NCBI GenBank assembly: GCA_009829735.1
Contig: CM020619.1
Location: 24,329,554-24,393,553 of the forward strand
DNA length: 64,000 nucleotides
Source of the DNA: Pyropia yezoensis
Lineage: Eukaryota; Rhodophyta; Bangiophyceae; Bangiales; Bangiaceae
Reading direction: 5' to 3'
Below, piece by piece: positions 32,236 through 44,343 of the stretch. Position 1 is the stretch's first letter; the number at the start of each line of letters is the position of its first letter. The position numbers and the translations under genes are program-made. Below the pieces are notes generated by a model, which saw only the letters and a list, made by a program, of their open reading frames with translations, searched no databases and was not told the DNA's origin.

Positions 32236-32354
32236 TTGTGCGTCCCGTACATAGTGGACGTGCACAGGTCGTGCAGTGTGGGTTTGATTGGTCCAGTGGC
32301 CGATATTTGACATGGTCACGACACGTGCACGTCCAATTTTTACGGGACGCACTA
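32236..32354. mobile_element. 119-bp MITE, complete copy 1
   Basis: Its TIRs (TTGTGCGTCCCGTA inward left; TAGTGCGTCCCGTAAAAATT inward right) are flanked by TA at 32234-32235 and 32355-32356. The interior has GTCGTGCAGTGTGGGTTTGA and TTGGTCCAGTGGCCGATA. It is the same length as the copy at 49213-49331. It can fold into a long hairpin over ~25 bp arms. Confidence 0.85.
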
Positions 32355-32790
32355 TACTATCGCCCCCTTTCGTCGATCGTCGCTCGCGAGAGCGGCGAAA
32401 GTGCGCTGCGGTCGATCCATGTTGTGGGCCACTTGTCCTCAGAAAGGTGTCTGTCTCTCGCGGGTCCTCTGTGAAAAGGCCAATTGACCCAGTTTCAAAG
32501 CGATCACGACGCGGACTTCCAAGCCTTGGAATACTTACGATTGACATATTGCGCAGAATTGAAGGCGACAAGTAAGAAAATTCCGGGATGCTCTGCACGT
32601 CAGCACCAGCGGTGTGGCAATCAGCGGCGATCGACCACATGTGGAAGACGCGTCTGGACCCGGGAATGGACGATTGACTTGGTGCGAAACGAGTGCCACC
32701 ACCGCTCCTGGCCTTTCGCTTGGCCAATCGCTCCACAGACGCACGCCGAAGCTCTGAACGCTGCCCACCGCCCTCCCACCCGACCACAAC
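32355..32790. other. Intergenic, nothing recognised
   Basis: No supported gene between the MITE and the minisatellite. Confidence 0.35.
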
Positions 32791-34010
32791 TCGGCACTCT
32801 GCCCCGTCCGCCTGCACCACAACGGCGGTCTGGGTGCCCCCCCCCTACCTTCAAACAAACACTCGGCCCTCTGCCCCGACCACCTGACCCACCGGTGCGG
32901 TCTGGGCCGCGCCCTTCCCCCCTCCCAACCTATATCGACCCCTCGCCCCACCCACCTGCACTGCTCCGGCGGTCTGGGCGTCGCCCCCCACCCCCCCGAC
33001 CATTATTTGGCGTCTCGCCCCGCCCTCCTGCACCACTGTAGCGGTCTGGGCGTCGCACCCCTCCCTCCCAGCCTTTATCAGGCGCCTCGTCCGACCCACC
33101 AGCACTACCACGGCGGTCTGGATGTCGCCCCCCTACCGTCCCAACAATTATTTGGCGTCTCGCCCCGCCCTCCTGCACCGCTGTAGCGGTCTGGGTGTTG
33201 TCCCGTTCACTGTCACCATTTTTTTTGCGCCTCGCGCCGCCCACAAGCCCTACCACGACGGTCTGGCCGTCGGCCCCCACCCTGTCAACCATTGATCGTC
33301 GCCTCACCCCACCCATCAGCTCAACGACGACGGTCTGGACGTCGCCCCCACACCTTCCCAACCATTACCTGGCGCTTCGCCCCGCCCGCCTGCTTCGCTG
33401 TAGCAGTCTGGGCGTCGCCCGCCTTCCTCCCAACCCTTACTTTGCGTCTCGCCCCGCCCTCCTGCACCACTGTAGCGGTCTGGGCAACGCACCCTTCCCT
33501 CCCATCCTTTATCTGGCGCCTCGCCCGACCCACCAGCACTACCACGGCGGTCTGGATGTCGCCCCCCTACCGTCCCAACAACTATTTGGCGTCTCGCCCC
33601 GCCCTCCTGCACCACTGTAGCGGTCTGGGTGTTGTCCCCCTCCCGCCCATCTATTATCTGGCGCCTCTGCCCGCCCACCTGCACCACTGAAGCGGTCTGG
33701 GCGTCGCCCCCCCACCCTCCCAACAACTATTTGGCGCCTCGCCCCGCCCGGCTGCACAGCTGTACCGGTCTGGGCATCACCCCCCGACCCTCCCAAGTTC
33801 TTCAAGGCGCCTGGCACCGCCTACCTGCAGTACCACGGCGGTCTGGGCGTCGCCCCCCTCCCCCCCAACCATTGTCTGGCGCGTCGTCCCGCCCGCCAGC
33901 ACTACTACGGCGGTCTGGATGTCGCCCCCACACCCTCCCAACAACTATTGAGCGACTTGCCCCGCCCGCTTGCACCACTGTAGGGGTCTTGGCGTCGCCT
34001 CGTTTCCTCC
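32790..34010. repeat. ~72-bp minisatellite, about 17 units
   Basis: The block CGGTCTGGGCGTCGCCCC recurs at ~32823, 32899, 32972, 33042, 33114, 33184, 33259, 33331, 33402, 33476, 33548, 33618, 33692, 33762, 33840, 33911 and 33981, a period of 70-78 and mostly 72. Units are imperfect copies with a CTGCACCACTGTAG segment and a C-rich segment. Because 72 is a multiple of three, frames stay open on both strands, which explains the apparent ORFs. Confidence 0.88.
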
Positions 34011-34090
34011 CCTCTATATCCCATCATTGCCATTGCCGCGGCATTCTTTTTTATGTTTTCCACTAAAGGTGCCATGGCAGCACGTCTTGT

Positions 34091-36130
34091 TTATGTTTCT
34101 GTGGGCTGCTCTTCCGCGGACGTGCTTAGCACGTCAGCCGTGTCTACGATAACCTCATCGCCGTCCTCGGCGGCAAACCAAGACATCACCCCGTCCCGCT
34201 CATCACGCACGCTCTCGCCAGAAAAAGCGTCCGTACGAAGAGTCGTATTCCTCAAAAGATAAAGCACCTCGTCCACATCCCGCGAAATAGCGTCACCCCC
34301 CCCCGTGTACTCTGAGTCAGTGCAAACAACAACTGCAGACATCGACAAAGGATGAATAGTCGAATTTACCCAGCAATGCACGATGGAGGCAGGCGTCATG
34401 GCGCCCCACTCTTCCCGGATGAGGCGAGCTGCGTCCAGCAGGTGTGCACTCCCACGACCGACAAGACCGCAGCTTCTAGCCCGCCGCACGTGCGGCCCCG
34501 CCGGCGGGATCACGGCAGCGATGAGGTCCGCCTGGACTTCTGCGTCCGCTGCGTAACTGGCCGTCTCGTCGGCTACCTCTTGAGTAGGGACCCTCGCGGG
34601 GCCGTAACTGCGCACGTCGCCGGCTAGGACGAGCCACGCACGCTCCACCTCAGTGCTAAAGCCGCGGAGAGGAGCCCCCCCGCCGAAGGGCAGCCGCTGC
34701 GCCGTGAGGGCCGGGACGGCAGGGAGAAGGGGTACAGCGGGGGGCGCGGGGGAGGGCGGAAGGGGATTAGCTTGATGGGGGGGGGGTGGGAGAGGGGGTG
34801 GTTGGGAGAAAGGTGGTTGGGGGGGGGGGCGGAGCAGAAGGGATGAGGGGAACTGGCAAGGACCGCACGATGATGGCCAGAAGCCGGCGCTTGTACCGTC
34901 GCTTGAAAGCCGCAATCACGTCGGCGTCCATCGGCTGGTACACAGCAGTTGTGTTTGGTGGCAGGAAGATCAGCTCCACGTCAGGAGCCGCCAACTCGAC
35001 ATCGTGCGTGGCTGAATTGTCCATATTCAGCACACACTTCTCACCACCGTGGCGTGTCCGCTCGGCCGGCAAAAATACGTCTTCCCACCACCGCTTGTAA
35101 ACATGCCTGTCCATCCATGCTTTCTTTTGTAAAAAGTATGTCAGCGGTCAGGCGTTCCCCTCCCCCCTGAAGCACAGGGGTATCACAGCCGCCCCAATCA
35201 TCGTCACGGGCAGCTTGTGCGTGGCTGTGGCGTTGGTGCAGAGCACCAGCGTCACGCGGTCCATGTCCCGCATTGTCTTCGTGCCACGCGCGCGCGTGCG
35301 GTCCCGGCGGGGGATGTAGGAACGGGAGGGCAGGCACCGGTAAAGCAATCCCGTCTCGTCCATGTTATATATGCGATCGGGAGGTAGCTCTCCAGGCGAC
35401 GTCTGATGTCCGCGATGGCGGCAGCGGCGGCAGCGAGGTTGAACGCTCCCGCCTAGCCATGCATCGCCACGTTGCATATGTTGTGGCGCTTCGAAAAGCC
35501 GCGCACAAAGCCGTGGCTGGCGGCAAAGTCAGTGATGAATAGGTCGGTCGCAATCACGCTTGCCGCCTCGTGCAGCATCGCCGTGGTGATGGGAATTCGG
35601 CGGTGGCCAAGGCAATAGAGGGCAATGTACCAATCGTACAGCCGAGTATCCAGCTCGGGCCATTCGCTCCCTCGGCTGTTCACTCGTGCCAGAGTGTGGG
35701 CGTCATCCTGCATATCGCGATATCGCTGAGCATGGCGCATGATGTCTTTGCCAGTAGATTTCATGACCGGCGTGGAAAGCTGTTGCAAGACGACGGCCCA
35801 CGGCACATTGGTGACCCGTAGCCGAACAATTTGCTTCTTGACCCCCGTTGGTATTCGTTGGCGGTGCCGTGGCCGCCGCTGCCCGGCAACCATCATGGCT
35901 GGCTGTGACCCATTTACATCCTCGGCGTTGTAGGCTCGCGTAGGTTCCTCGTTCCCGGCAGCCATCAGACCTTCACAGGTCGCAGCCGCCGCTCTCGCTG
36001 CTACCTGGACAGCATGGGGCCACTCATCCGTCAATACTGGTACAGCTCTCTCAATCGCATTCTCGACGGTCGCCACAATCGCGAGGCCTGGGGATGTCAA
36101 CGGGGGTGCCGATGGTTGTGGCGTGGTCAT
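34091..36130 (-). pseudogene. Tigger/pogo (CENP-B-like) transposase pseudogene
   Basis: The first part (36130-35453) has a CENP-B-type helix-turn-helix region: L-D-T-R-L-Y-D-W-Y-I-A-L, I-T-T-A-M-L-H-E-A-A, F-V-R-G-F-S-K-R-H-N-I. After a TAG at ~35455 and a frame change near 35395 comes the DDE_1 core: Y-N-M-D-E-T-G-L-L-Y-R with the first Asp, then a TGA at 35148, then L-N-M-D-N-S-A-T-H with the second Asp and L-P-P-N-T-T-A-V-Y-Q-P-M-D-A with the third. A break in a C-rich run near 34800 leads to a tail with L-D-A-A-R-L-I-R-E-E-W and I-V-H-C-W-V-N-S, a known C-terminal feature of this family. Two stops and two shifts mark it as inactive. TIRs were not found. Confidence 0.85.
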
Positions 36131-36785
36131 TGTGGGGGAAGCCCAGTGCCAACAGAGGAAGAAGGCGGGGGGAGCGGGGGCTCGTCAGGGTCGGTGGGGG
36201 CAACAGCCCTGTGTGCGACGACGGTAGGCCCGACGAGGACGGGTGCAACGAGGGTGGGCGCGGCGTGGGTGGGTGCGACGACTGTGGGTGCCCTGCGTCA
36301 CATGCCAGACGCTGGCTGGCATATCGAGCAATAGTAAATTGATCTAGCCAGGAGCTCGTTTATAATTTCTCGTGCGATCGATCGCTGCATCTGGCCTCGA
36401 CCGTCGGTCGACCTACTTGGGATACTATCACCCGGTGATAGCAAAGGAAGGGACAAGAATGGAGAATGACTGTACTCGTGGTGGCGGCCTCCCCCTCCCC
36501 CTCGCCCCCCCCCCCCACCCTTCCACCGTCACACCTGGGACCATCCTAGATTCTTGCCGGTTCTCTTGGAGGTGTTGTCGTAGCCAGGAAGGGGGGCCGC
36601 TGGTCCAGCAGGCAATGGGGTGGAAGCAGAAGGAGAAGGGGCGGAAGCCATTGCATAAACGCCAAAGAGAGAGACACAAGAGAGAGAGACGGTGGTGGGG
36701 ATCGATTTCGTAAGGGAGGGGCCGAAGGACCAGGACAACTTCGCCCGAGGGGCTGACCAGCACCTACTGGCGTCGGCAACAGAAG
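36131..36785. other. Intergenic, nothing recognised
   Basis: It lies between the Tigger pseudogene and the hAT-like element. A GTGGGTGCGACGA-like short tandem occurs near 36230-36290. Confidence 0.35.
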
Positions 36786-38887
36786 CAGGGTTGTTATATT
36801 TCATGAAACCATCGATCGTTAGTAACTATTTGCGAAAATTGTGAAAATCATCATCAGATAATTATCACCACGTGTGCTGACACGTGTTCCGAATCGAAGC
36901 CCTGGCAGACGCTGACCTGGGGTGGTGACGAGGATGAGCCGCCTGATGGTGTCTGCGACCGCCCTCCCGACATTCGCACTGACATACATACCGCCCTCTT
37001 TCCCAACCGACGACGGGCGCATCGCCTTCAGGGAGGTTGCCACGCGCACGCCGTCGGGTCTCGTCGCCCTCTGTCAATGTTGCACATAGGAAGGGTGGTC
37101 AAATTATTGCCCTATTGGCGATGCAACACGGCGTCCCCGCGTCGCCCCTCTTGTCGCCGGTGGCGATGGGGTGACACGTAGTCGCCACGTGTAGGAGACC
37201 TGTGTTGACACCCTCGCGCCGTGTGCAGCCTGTCCGCCCATGTGGCCGGCGTAGCGCAGGACAACGTCGGCGAAGGAGGGGCCGCCAACGTTGGTGGTGA
37301 CCACGCAGCTGAGAATCACCTCCTCGCCTTCGCCGCGAAGTGCCTTCGAGTGGGAGGCAGGCTGCCTGTTACATGTGGATGTTGCCGCCGCGGTGGTCGC
37401 GTTCATGGTCATCGTGCCCTCGTCGAGCTCGATTGCTCAACGGAGGGCTCAAACGCACCTGGGGACACCTAAAGGGCTATTCCATATAGCTAGTCACTTG
37501 AGAACAGAGTTTTCATTCATGCGCTTCTGGTCGGCTACGGCTCAAACTAGGTGGACCTGATCAGCATCGCGCTTCGGGCCTGTGGTAAAAAAAGACAGGA
37601 CCTGAAACCGTCTTCTTGCGCCGGACTGCACGCCTGAACAGCACGGAGGGTCCTCCCGCCCACGTGGGGCGGACCTGACATGCCCGTCTTGCCCGAATGC
37701 CGATCGAGATCAAAATGGCGGGTTTTGTGTGTGCACGAACGGGGGTTACGTGCTGACCCATTCCTCACCGCAGTAGGATTTACACAGTGAGCGCTGTGCC
37801 AACTTCGTAATCCCGCCGCATCTGGGGACACAGTCGCAGCCGATCATAATCCCGTCGTCGCAGCCAAGGCGATTGCCGTGCGTTTCGCCATTGCCTTGGC
37901 CGCAAGACAACAGCCCCCCCGCCTCGTACGAAGACCTCCCGGGGACCAATTTTACGTCCACCGACAGCTCCTCCGGCTGAAGGCGGTCGCCTGCTCCTCA
38001 TTAAAAAAAAAAAAAAACGCGCACACTCAGTACTCAGGTCGCATCTCCGTACTACCCGAGTCGCTCCACTCCCCTGCCTCGCTCTCGTCCAACGCACTCC
38101 TGCACTCTCTCCCTCCACCTCGCTCTCGCCCCCCTCGTACTCCTCGCTTCCCTCACCGTCCTCCTCGTCCTCACCCACTTCGTCGTCGGCGCCTGCTTCT
38201 CCTCCGTCGCTATCCCCCCCCTCAACCTCCAGCTAGGGGAGAGTGCCAGGTGCAACGGCGGTGCAAGCAGTGACGGGTTGGGGTGAAGGGAAGAGGTATG
38301 TCTGGCGGCGCTTCAGCCTGACATAGTTCAGTCCAAGTTACTTGGTTTTTATGTCATTGTACTTCTAAGGTAGCCCCCGTATCCGATTTTTACGTCCGAT
38401 CAGCGGTCAGGAACAACAACCTCTCTTCTTCTCTGTCACGGCGAGGAAGCAATATAGCGTGGAACAGGGGAGAAAAAGCTCGTCCTGAACCTCTAGAGTA
38501 CTGAAGCACAATGCACCGCGTGGAAGAAGCTCAAAAGTGAGAAAAACGGAGGAGTTGCCGATTTTTACGAAAGAGTCACACCGCTGTCCTGGCTACAAAC
38601 AGATTGATATCTTTTTGAGCGCATGAGACCATCCCTGAAAATACAAGAAAACGGCGCTATCTCATGCCTACGAGTACTGTGCTCGATAAAAAACGTGAAG
38701 TGGTCGCTCCCGACACGTACTAAGGCATGTGGGAGGCGAGAAGTCGGGTCATCTCAGGTGACTAGCTATATGGAATAGACCTTTAGTCGACCGTTTGATA
38801 AATATGAATAGGCAGCTACGTGATCGTTTCTTTTGGCGATAATATACTCGATAATTTTGAAATGATAATTATCACCCCTCAACCCTG
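36786..38887 (+). mobile_element. hAT-like non-autonomous transposon with perfect 8-bp TSD
   Basis: It starts CAGGGTTGTTATATTTCA and ends with the inverse of CAGGGTTGAGGGGTGATA. It is flanked by the direct repeat AACAGAAG (36778-36785 and 38888-38895). CAGGG termini with 8-bp duplications are the hallmark of hAT elements. No transposase is encoded. A second element (37472-38783) is nested within, so the original was ~0.79 kb. Related ends occur at 510-678 and 49367-49887. Confidence 0.9.
37472..38783. mobile_element. TA-flanked element nested in the hAT-like element
   Basis: The ~31-bp TIRs read AAGG(G/T)CTATTCCATATAGC, then TAGTCAC(T/C)TGAG, inward from both ends. TA flanks each side (37470-37471 and 38784-38785). 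The interior (1.3 kb) has an A14 run near 38003 and C-rich coding-like sequence but no transposase. TA duplications suggest the Tc1/mariner superfamily (inference). Confidence 0.8.
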
Positions 38888-39804
38888 AACAGAAGGCCCC
38901 ACGCGAGGATTGGGAGGGCACTGCAGCCGTAAGATTTTTCGAGCCTCTCGGAGAGCACTGGAATGGAAATACATGGTTGTCTGGCGGCAGCTCTGGAGAG
39001 GGGCCCGGGAGGGGGTCCGTGCGCCCTGTACGGTGCCGCAAAGCAGACGGACGCGCCCTCTAAGAGCAACTTCAGCGGTGTGACTCTGCCCTCGCTTTTA
39101 GGGTCAGAGGGCCTGACACGTGCTCGACGCTGAGTGGATTACCGCAAACATCGGTCTCCGTCGAGAACGGGCCCGCCCAGCGGTTCGTGCTCTATGTTTT
39201 ACGTTGACAGACATTTAATGTAAGTGTAGTATCAAATGTACAAATAGTATTGGATAAATTTGGACGAGTTGTGGCGCCCACGCGACATGCATTCTTCTTG
39301 GGAGTCTCGCGGGCTTCAGCCGGGGACGAGGCAGAGCCTGCATCACGACCGGGCGAGGAGGCCGGCGAGGAAGGAGGAGTGGTGTCCATCCCAGCGAGCG
39401 GCAAGAAAGAGGGGGCGGGAGCACGACACGCGGGGGATGGCAACGCGACGTGAGTTGCGAGGCGCGCAAGAACCGGGATGATCCACTGGCGTTGGGAGGG
39501 CGACGGCAGAGTATTTGTCTTTTCAGCTGACAGATGCTTTCGAGAAGTGATGGGGCGAGGCGGAATGTAAGGTCCAAGTATCCTGAACCTTGGCGATGTG
39601 ACTCACGGAGGCTTGTGGACTGGGGAGGGAGGTGGCGCGACGCAAACGCTGGCCCAACTCACAGTCTCTGTACCTAAAAAGGGCCTCTTTACGTCGCCGT
39701 GCTGGCCCATCCCGAAATTTGGGGCGCGACTCGACGCAAAAGATAGTTTAGATCCGACAGCTGGGCGGGTGTGTTTCCCTAAAAAAAAGTACTAAAAGTG
39801 AGTA
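38888..39804. other. Intergenic, nothing recognised
   Basis: Frames on both strands near 39215-39577 lack domain support. Short (C)CTAAAAA blocks recur near 39671 and 39779. Confidence 0.35.
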
Positions 39805-40255
39805 TTGCAGTTTTCCGAATTTTGTCCCATGTGGGCAAGAGCAAGAGCAAGTGTACAAGAGCAAGGGCCAATCGCATGCTCGCAGCTGAGGGCTTACCAA
39901 TGGCGTGCTGCAACACGTCTGTCGGAGGAACCTGATGATTGGCTATGGCCACAACTGCTCTCGCAACGAACGCTGGTTGGTCAAAACACTCTTGTTTAGT
40001 CATCGGATCTCGCCGGTTGGCCCTTTATCTCAGGTCATCTCTGTCAAGAACAGTCCAAAGCGCTCAGCCGGAGCTTGTTCTGCCCTCGAAGTGGTCAGAA
40101 ATCCCGAGAGAACCCCCGATCACACTGTTCGTACAACAAGGGACCCTCATGCAGAGCAGTCATTGGCCAGAGAGGCAGCATCTGAGTCATATCATTGGTC
40201 AAACACAGTTTGCTCTTGCTCTTGTCCACATGGGACAAAATTGGGAGAACTGCAA
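39805..40255. mobile_element. TA-flanked MITE, family TTGCAGTT (copy 2)
   Basis: The termini TTGCAGTTTTCCGAATTTTG and the inverse of TTGCAGTTCTCCCAATTTTG are flanked by TA at 39803-39804 and 40256-40257. The subterminal CAAGAGCAAGAGCAA repeats match the CAAGAACAAGAACAA of the copy at 1748-2209. Confidence 0.8.
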
Positions 40256-41714
40256 TATAGAACGCAGATCCGGCACCGCTGAAGTGGCTCTAATGACCGT
40301 TCATAGCGGGAGCCACCTCCCTATCCCAGCTTTTGGGGTTGCGGTGGACCTAAAAAAGCCACCGCTGGGAAGGCGCTGTCCCTAAAACCTGCCCTAAAGG
40401 GGACGGGTCGCCCTAAGAACGGCACCGCTGGGATTGCTCTAAGCTAAGTAGGTGGACACGAGCATAGCAGGAAAGAGGTGGGTGGTGGGCCAAGTACCTG
40501 GGGAGCGCCCCCTCGCAAAGGGGGCGGTGTGCAGTACATAGAGAGCACCCGGCCTGCGTGTAGGCACACTCGTTCCCCCCCCCCTCCCGCCCTAAACCTA
40601 CGCCACGGCCGTTGCGCGTCTCCCCTCCCGAGCTGGTGCGCGACACGGATGGACGTCTGCGGCTGTGCTCTGCACGGGTGGCTGAGGGTCGACACGGCGG
40701 GCAGTGACGGCGCCCGCCACCCCCTCTTCTTTCCCCCCCCCAACCCCCCCCCGGGTGGCGGCCGTCCCCCTCGTGGTGGGCGTTTGGTTTGGCGCCACCG
40801 CCCTCTGCGAGCGCGACGGAAAGGCACAGGCCTCGGCACGGCAGCCGCCACGGGCGGTCCTGGACGCGACGCCCTCTTTCATTCCTCGCCATGGCCGTGC
40901 CGGTGGGCAGTGGTGACCACAGGGGTGGCGGGGGGCGGCAAGATTGGGGGGGCGTATTTAGGTGCCATGGGGGAGACTGTCCATGGTTGCGCGGTCTCAG
41001 AGGGGGGGAGGTGGCACGGCCGGTGAGCAATCGAGTGTGAGGGAGACGGAGGCGGAACAAGGGGGGGAGGGGCGGGGGCAAAGGCGCGGGGGGGGAGGGC
41101 GAGCTAGGGGGGCAGGCGAGAGTGACGTGATGGGCACTCCGAGTGGGGGGGGTGGGCGGACACAAGGGGAGAGTGATGGGCGGATGTGAGGGTGGTGCTG
41201 GTGGTGTACGCGAGGCGGTAGGGCAGGGCGGGGGGGGATGCGAGTAGGGTACGCTGCGTGGGGATTGGGGACGTGGAGGATGGCCAGTGGAGTGGCGGCC
41301 GCGCCTCGTCGGCGGGCAAGGGGGGGCGGGGCTGGAGTGGTGCCATCCACCCTGGATGTCGCGGCGGTGGGGCGTCGGGATGTTCACGCCGGGACAACGC
41401 TCTCAAGCTGAATAGGACAGCAGGGAGGCCCACCAGGACTCGCTGCCGGGTCGGCTGGCCGCCGCGCGCGGGTTGTCTGCCGCGGACCATGCTGCCGCCC
41501 CCCGCTGTGTCGTTTGGACCCCGCTGGACGCGGCGCACGCCGCTGCACGGGTCAGCGTCGCTGGCGAAAGGGGTCATGGTCGGCCCGCTTCACCTCTTCC
41601 GCTGCGCCGCAGCGCGCGGGGGCGCGCCGCGTCGGTCGCGGGAAGAGCGGCACGGCGTGGCGTGGCTACAGCCATGAAGCGAAGGTGGGATGCGCAGATC
41701 TGGCGTACAGTCAG
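40256..41714. other. GC-rich intergenic
   Basis: A long minus-strand frame (40413-41387) is Pro/Gly/Arg low-complexity and shadowed by plus-strand frames; I do not support it. Blocks of CCTAAAA/CCTAAAG recur at 40347-40400. Confidence 0.4.
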
Positions 41715-41880
41715 CATCCGCGCACCGCACAGATGGCACACCTGCCATATCAGTGGGTGGTACGGGATCTCGATAGGCCCCAGACAGTCCCTCGCGAGGT
41801 GCGTTGTGTGTTTTGATTGGCGGCACACAGCAGGCATACATGACATGCTTCACATGGACGTCACTACACGGCGGGATACC
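41715..41880 (-). pseudogene. Relic of a second gypsy-type integrase
   Basis: In one minus-strand frame a stretch reads A-V-C-R-Q-S-K-H-T-T-H-L followed by L-G-P-I-E-I-P-Y-H-P. This resembles the C-x2-C-Q-x2-K...G-L-L-x-P-L-x-I-P segment between zinc finger and catalytic core of Ty3/gypsy integrases. Flanking sequence shows no continuation, so this is a short decayed fragment of a family different from the element at 4.6-10.1 kb. Confidence 0.45.
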
Positions 41881-43419
41881 CTGGACACTCAATTGATCCG
41901 CCCTAGATACCCGGCCGAAAATGGTCGTGCACAGCATCTGCCCCCACATCAGAGGCGGATTGTCACACGTACTTACAGCGATGGACATGTGGGCGGGGTG
42001 TGCGGCGAAAAGGAAAAAATCGGGCCACACCCCACCAGCGGGCAACGGGAGGAGACGGAGGGGCGCGCTCGTGGGGGCCCCGGGGGGGGTTCAGACAGAT
42101 CCCCCCCAGGGCGAGCAATTGTTTTTCTCCACGCCCCCCCGCCGCTGCCCTCCATCTGGCATCCGCGGCACGACCCACCCAACGCAAAGGCCACTGTCGT
42201 AGGGTGTCCTTGTCACCCCCCGCCCCAAAAGGCAGTTGTTTTGGATCCAACGTCGGATCGAGTGTTGATCACCACACTTGAGGGTTTGGAAGGCGGGGGC
42301 GCCCGCACCCGACGGTTGACAGCCGCTGGTAGCGGCCAGCGACGGAGCGGCCGACCGCCCGCCCGCCAGTCGTGGCCCGCCCGCGTCGCGCCACCCGCTG
42401 TCTGCGCGCGTCTCTCCAGTGCGCGTCCCGCCCTTTTCCCTTCCCAAGCGGTTGAATGGCCTCCCGCCAGCCCCCGCCCCGAGACGGTGGGCCCCCGCAG
42501 TGTCGGCCAGGGGGGGGACGGCGTGGCGTGAGCGTCGCCGGTGGACCACGCCCGCCCGCCCGCCCGCCGCCCACCCGCCACCTGCCGCACGAGCGTGTGC
42601 GACAGGCCTTGTGGCTCTCCACGTGCGGCGGTGGGCGGTTGGCTGCAGCCCCAGCTGAGGATGTTGCGCCAGGCGCGAGTGGCACGCCTTTTCGTCGTGT
42701 GGGGTCACGGCCGACCTGTTTTTTTTTCTTTCACGGTGTCTGCGAGGATATCGATTGGGGGTGGTGGGCGCGGTGGCTGACGTCGTGAAGGCGGTCGCTA
42801 CCAGCGCGGGCCCAGCCCGACGACACACGCGCGCCGGTCACTCGAGGGCCACGCCACCCCCCCCCCCCCCACCAGCGGGGCCAATGACCAACTCTACGTT
42901 TCGAGGTGGGCGCGACCCCACTCACTGGGCCGTGCGGGACAGGCATCCCCCCCAATCCCCCCACTGCGTCGCGGTGGAGAGCGTGTTTTTCACGGTGGAA
43001 CTCCAATCCCCGGCATCCACCGGACTTGGTGGCATCCGACCCCCCCCCCCCCACGCTCGTCCCCCCCCTGTGACCTGTGGGCCCGTCCCCATAGTCGCCG
43101 CCCTCAGCTGAGCGGCCGCCGCCCGCGGTGGTGTCACGTGCCCGTCACGGCGGGCGCTCGTTCATCGCGTGGGAGTGCCGTCCTGCGGCTGCCAACGTGA
43201 GGCGGAACCCTCATTGCGTCGCGAACGACGGGCATCCACTCCACCAGCTACACTCATTCTTGTGCTGTTCGTTTACCGAGGCGGGACGGCACTGGTCCCT
43301 TGGCCATCTCAACACTCTACTTGTTCGTCCCCCTTCATCCACCAGCTTTTTCCCTGCTATTGCCACCCCCCCCCCCGCAGCCCTTCCGCGTTCCCCACTG
43401 ACCGGATTTTTCCATCGCA
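41881..43419. other. GC-rich intergenic and desaturase leader
   Basis: No supported gene. C-runs occur at 42859-42870 and 43040-43052. A further C-run near 43367-43377 lies ~43 bases above the desaturase ATG. Confidence 0.45.
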
Positions 43420-44343
43420 ATGGACAAGCGGGATCCCCACTATGAGCGGAAACAGGCCATCCTGGCCGAGGTACCGGAAATCCGCAAGCTCTACGGCGTC
43501 GAACGCCGCACCCAGTACTACGCCTATACCATTGTAGCGCTGCAGCTGGCCGCCGCGTACGCGGTGCGGAACTCATGGTCTGGCGCCCTGGCGTTGGGCT
43601 TCACCATTGGCCCCTACCTCGACGCGGCAGTCTTGTGCCTCATCCACGAGGCCACCCACTTCCTCGTCTTCCCGTCGCCCGCAGCCAACCGGCTGCTCGG
43701 CATCTTCACCAACATTGTGCTTATGATCCCGCTGTCGGAAATCTTTCGACAGCATCACGGCATGCACCACAAGAACCTGGGCGACGAGGTGTTTGACGTG
43801 GACGTGCCGTCGGACTTTGAGATCCGGGTGGTGGGGTGCAGCCCGCTGCGCAAGCTCATTTGGCTGACCTTTAACATGCTCATCCTGCCGGCGCGGTCGC
43901 TGTTTAAGCTCCCTGTCCACACCGACCGGTTCCTTGTGCTCAACTGGGTGGTGTCCCTGGGCTTTGGCGCCCTCACCTTCTTCTTCTCGCGGCAGTCCTT
44001 CCTATACCTGCTCCTTTCGTTCCTCCAGTCGCAGGGCTTCCACCCGGCCAATGCGCGGCAGGTGCAACGGCACCTGTTTGACGGCGACGATGCCAAGCGC
44101 ATCGTGGACGGGCCGACCACCTACTCGTACTATGGGTGGGCTAACCTGCTCACCCTCAACGTCGGATACCATGTGGAGCATCACGACTTTTCGCACATCC
44201 CGTGGACGTCGCTGCCCAAGCTGCGGGAGCTCGCGGGGCCCCGATGGTACCCAGAGGACAAGGCGTACCACCAGCGGGGTGTGTGGGACGTGCTCAACTT
44301 TGTCCTCAACCCTGACATTTCTCTGGCCGACTTTGCGCATTAG
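43420..44343 (+). CDS. DEGS: Sphingolipid delta-4 desaturase
   Basis: This 307-residue enzyme is close to the usual ~320 of the family. It desaturates dihydroceramide at C4 of the long-chain base, in the ER membrane, using cytochrome b5 electrons. Three diiron histidine boxes are visible: H-E-A-T-H (76-80), H-H-G-M-H-H (112-117) and H-V-E-H-H-D-F (251-257). Membrane segments lie around residues 38-75, 92-108 and 170-200. The N-terminal D-P-H...R-K-Q-A-I-L and P-E-I-x-x-L-Y-G blocks are family signatures, although the myristoylation glycine of animal enzymes is absent (it starts M-D-K-R). The ATG is preceded by TCGCA and a C-rich leader. Single exon, intact. Confidence 0.96.
   Translation: MDKRDPHYERKQAILAEVPEIRKLYGVERRTQYYAYTIVALQLAAAYAVRNSWSGALALGFTIGPYLDAAVLCLIHEATHFLVFPSPAANRLLGIFTNIVLMIPLSEIFRQHHGMHHKNLGDEVFDVDVPSDFEIRVVGCSPLRKLIWLTFNMLILPARSLFKLPVHTDRFLVLNWVVSLGFGALTFFFSRQSFLYLLLSFLQSQGFHPANARQVQRHLFDGDDAKRIVDGPTTYSYYGWANLLTLNVGYHVEHHDFSHIPWTSLPKLRELAGPRWYPEDKAYHQRGVWDVLNFVLNPDISLADFAH

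Noticed and set aside
40413..41387. A 324-residue minus-strand frame as a possible host gene
   Set aside because: Low-complexity Pro/Gly/Arg composition, no domain, and equally long frames overlap on the other strand.
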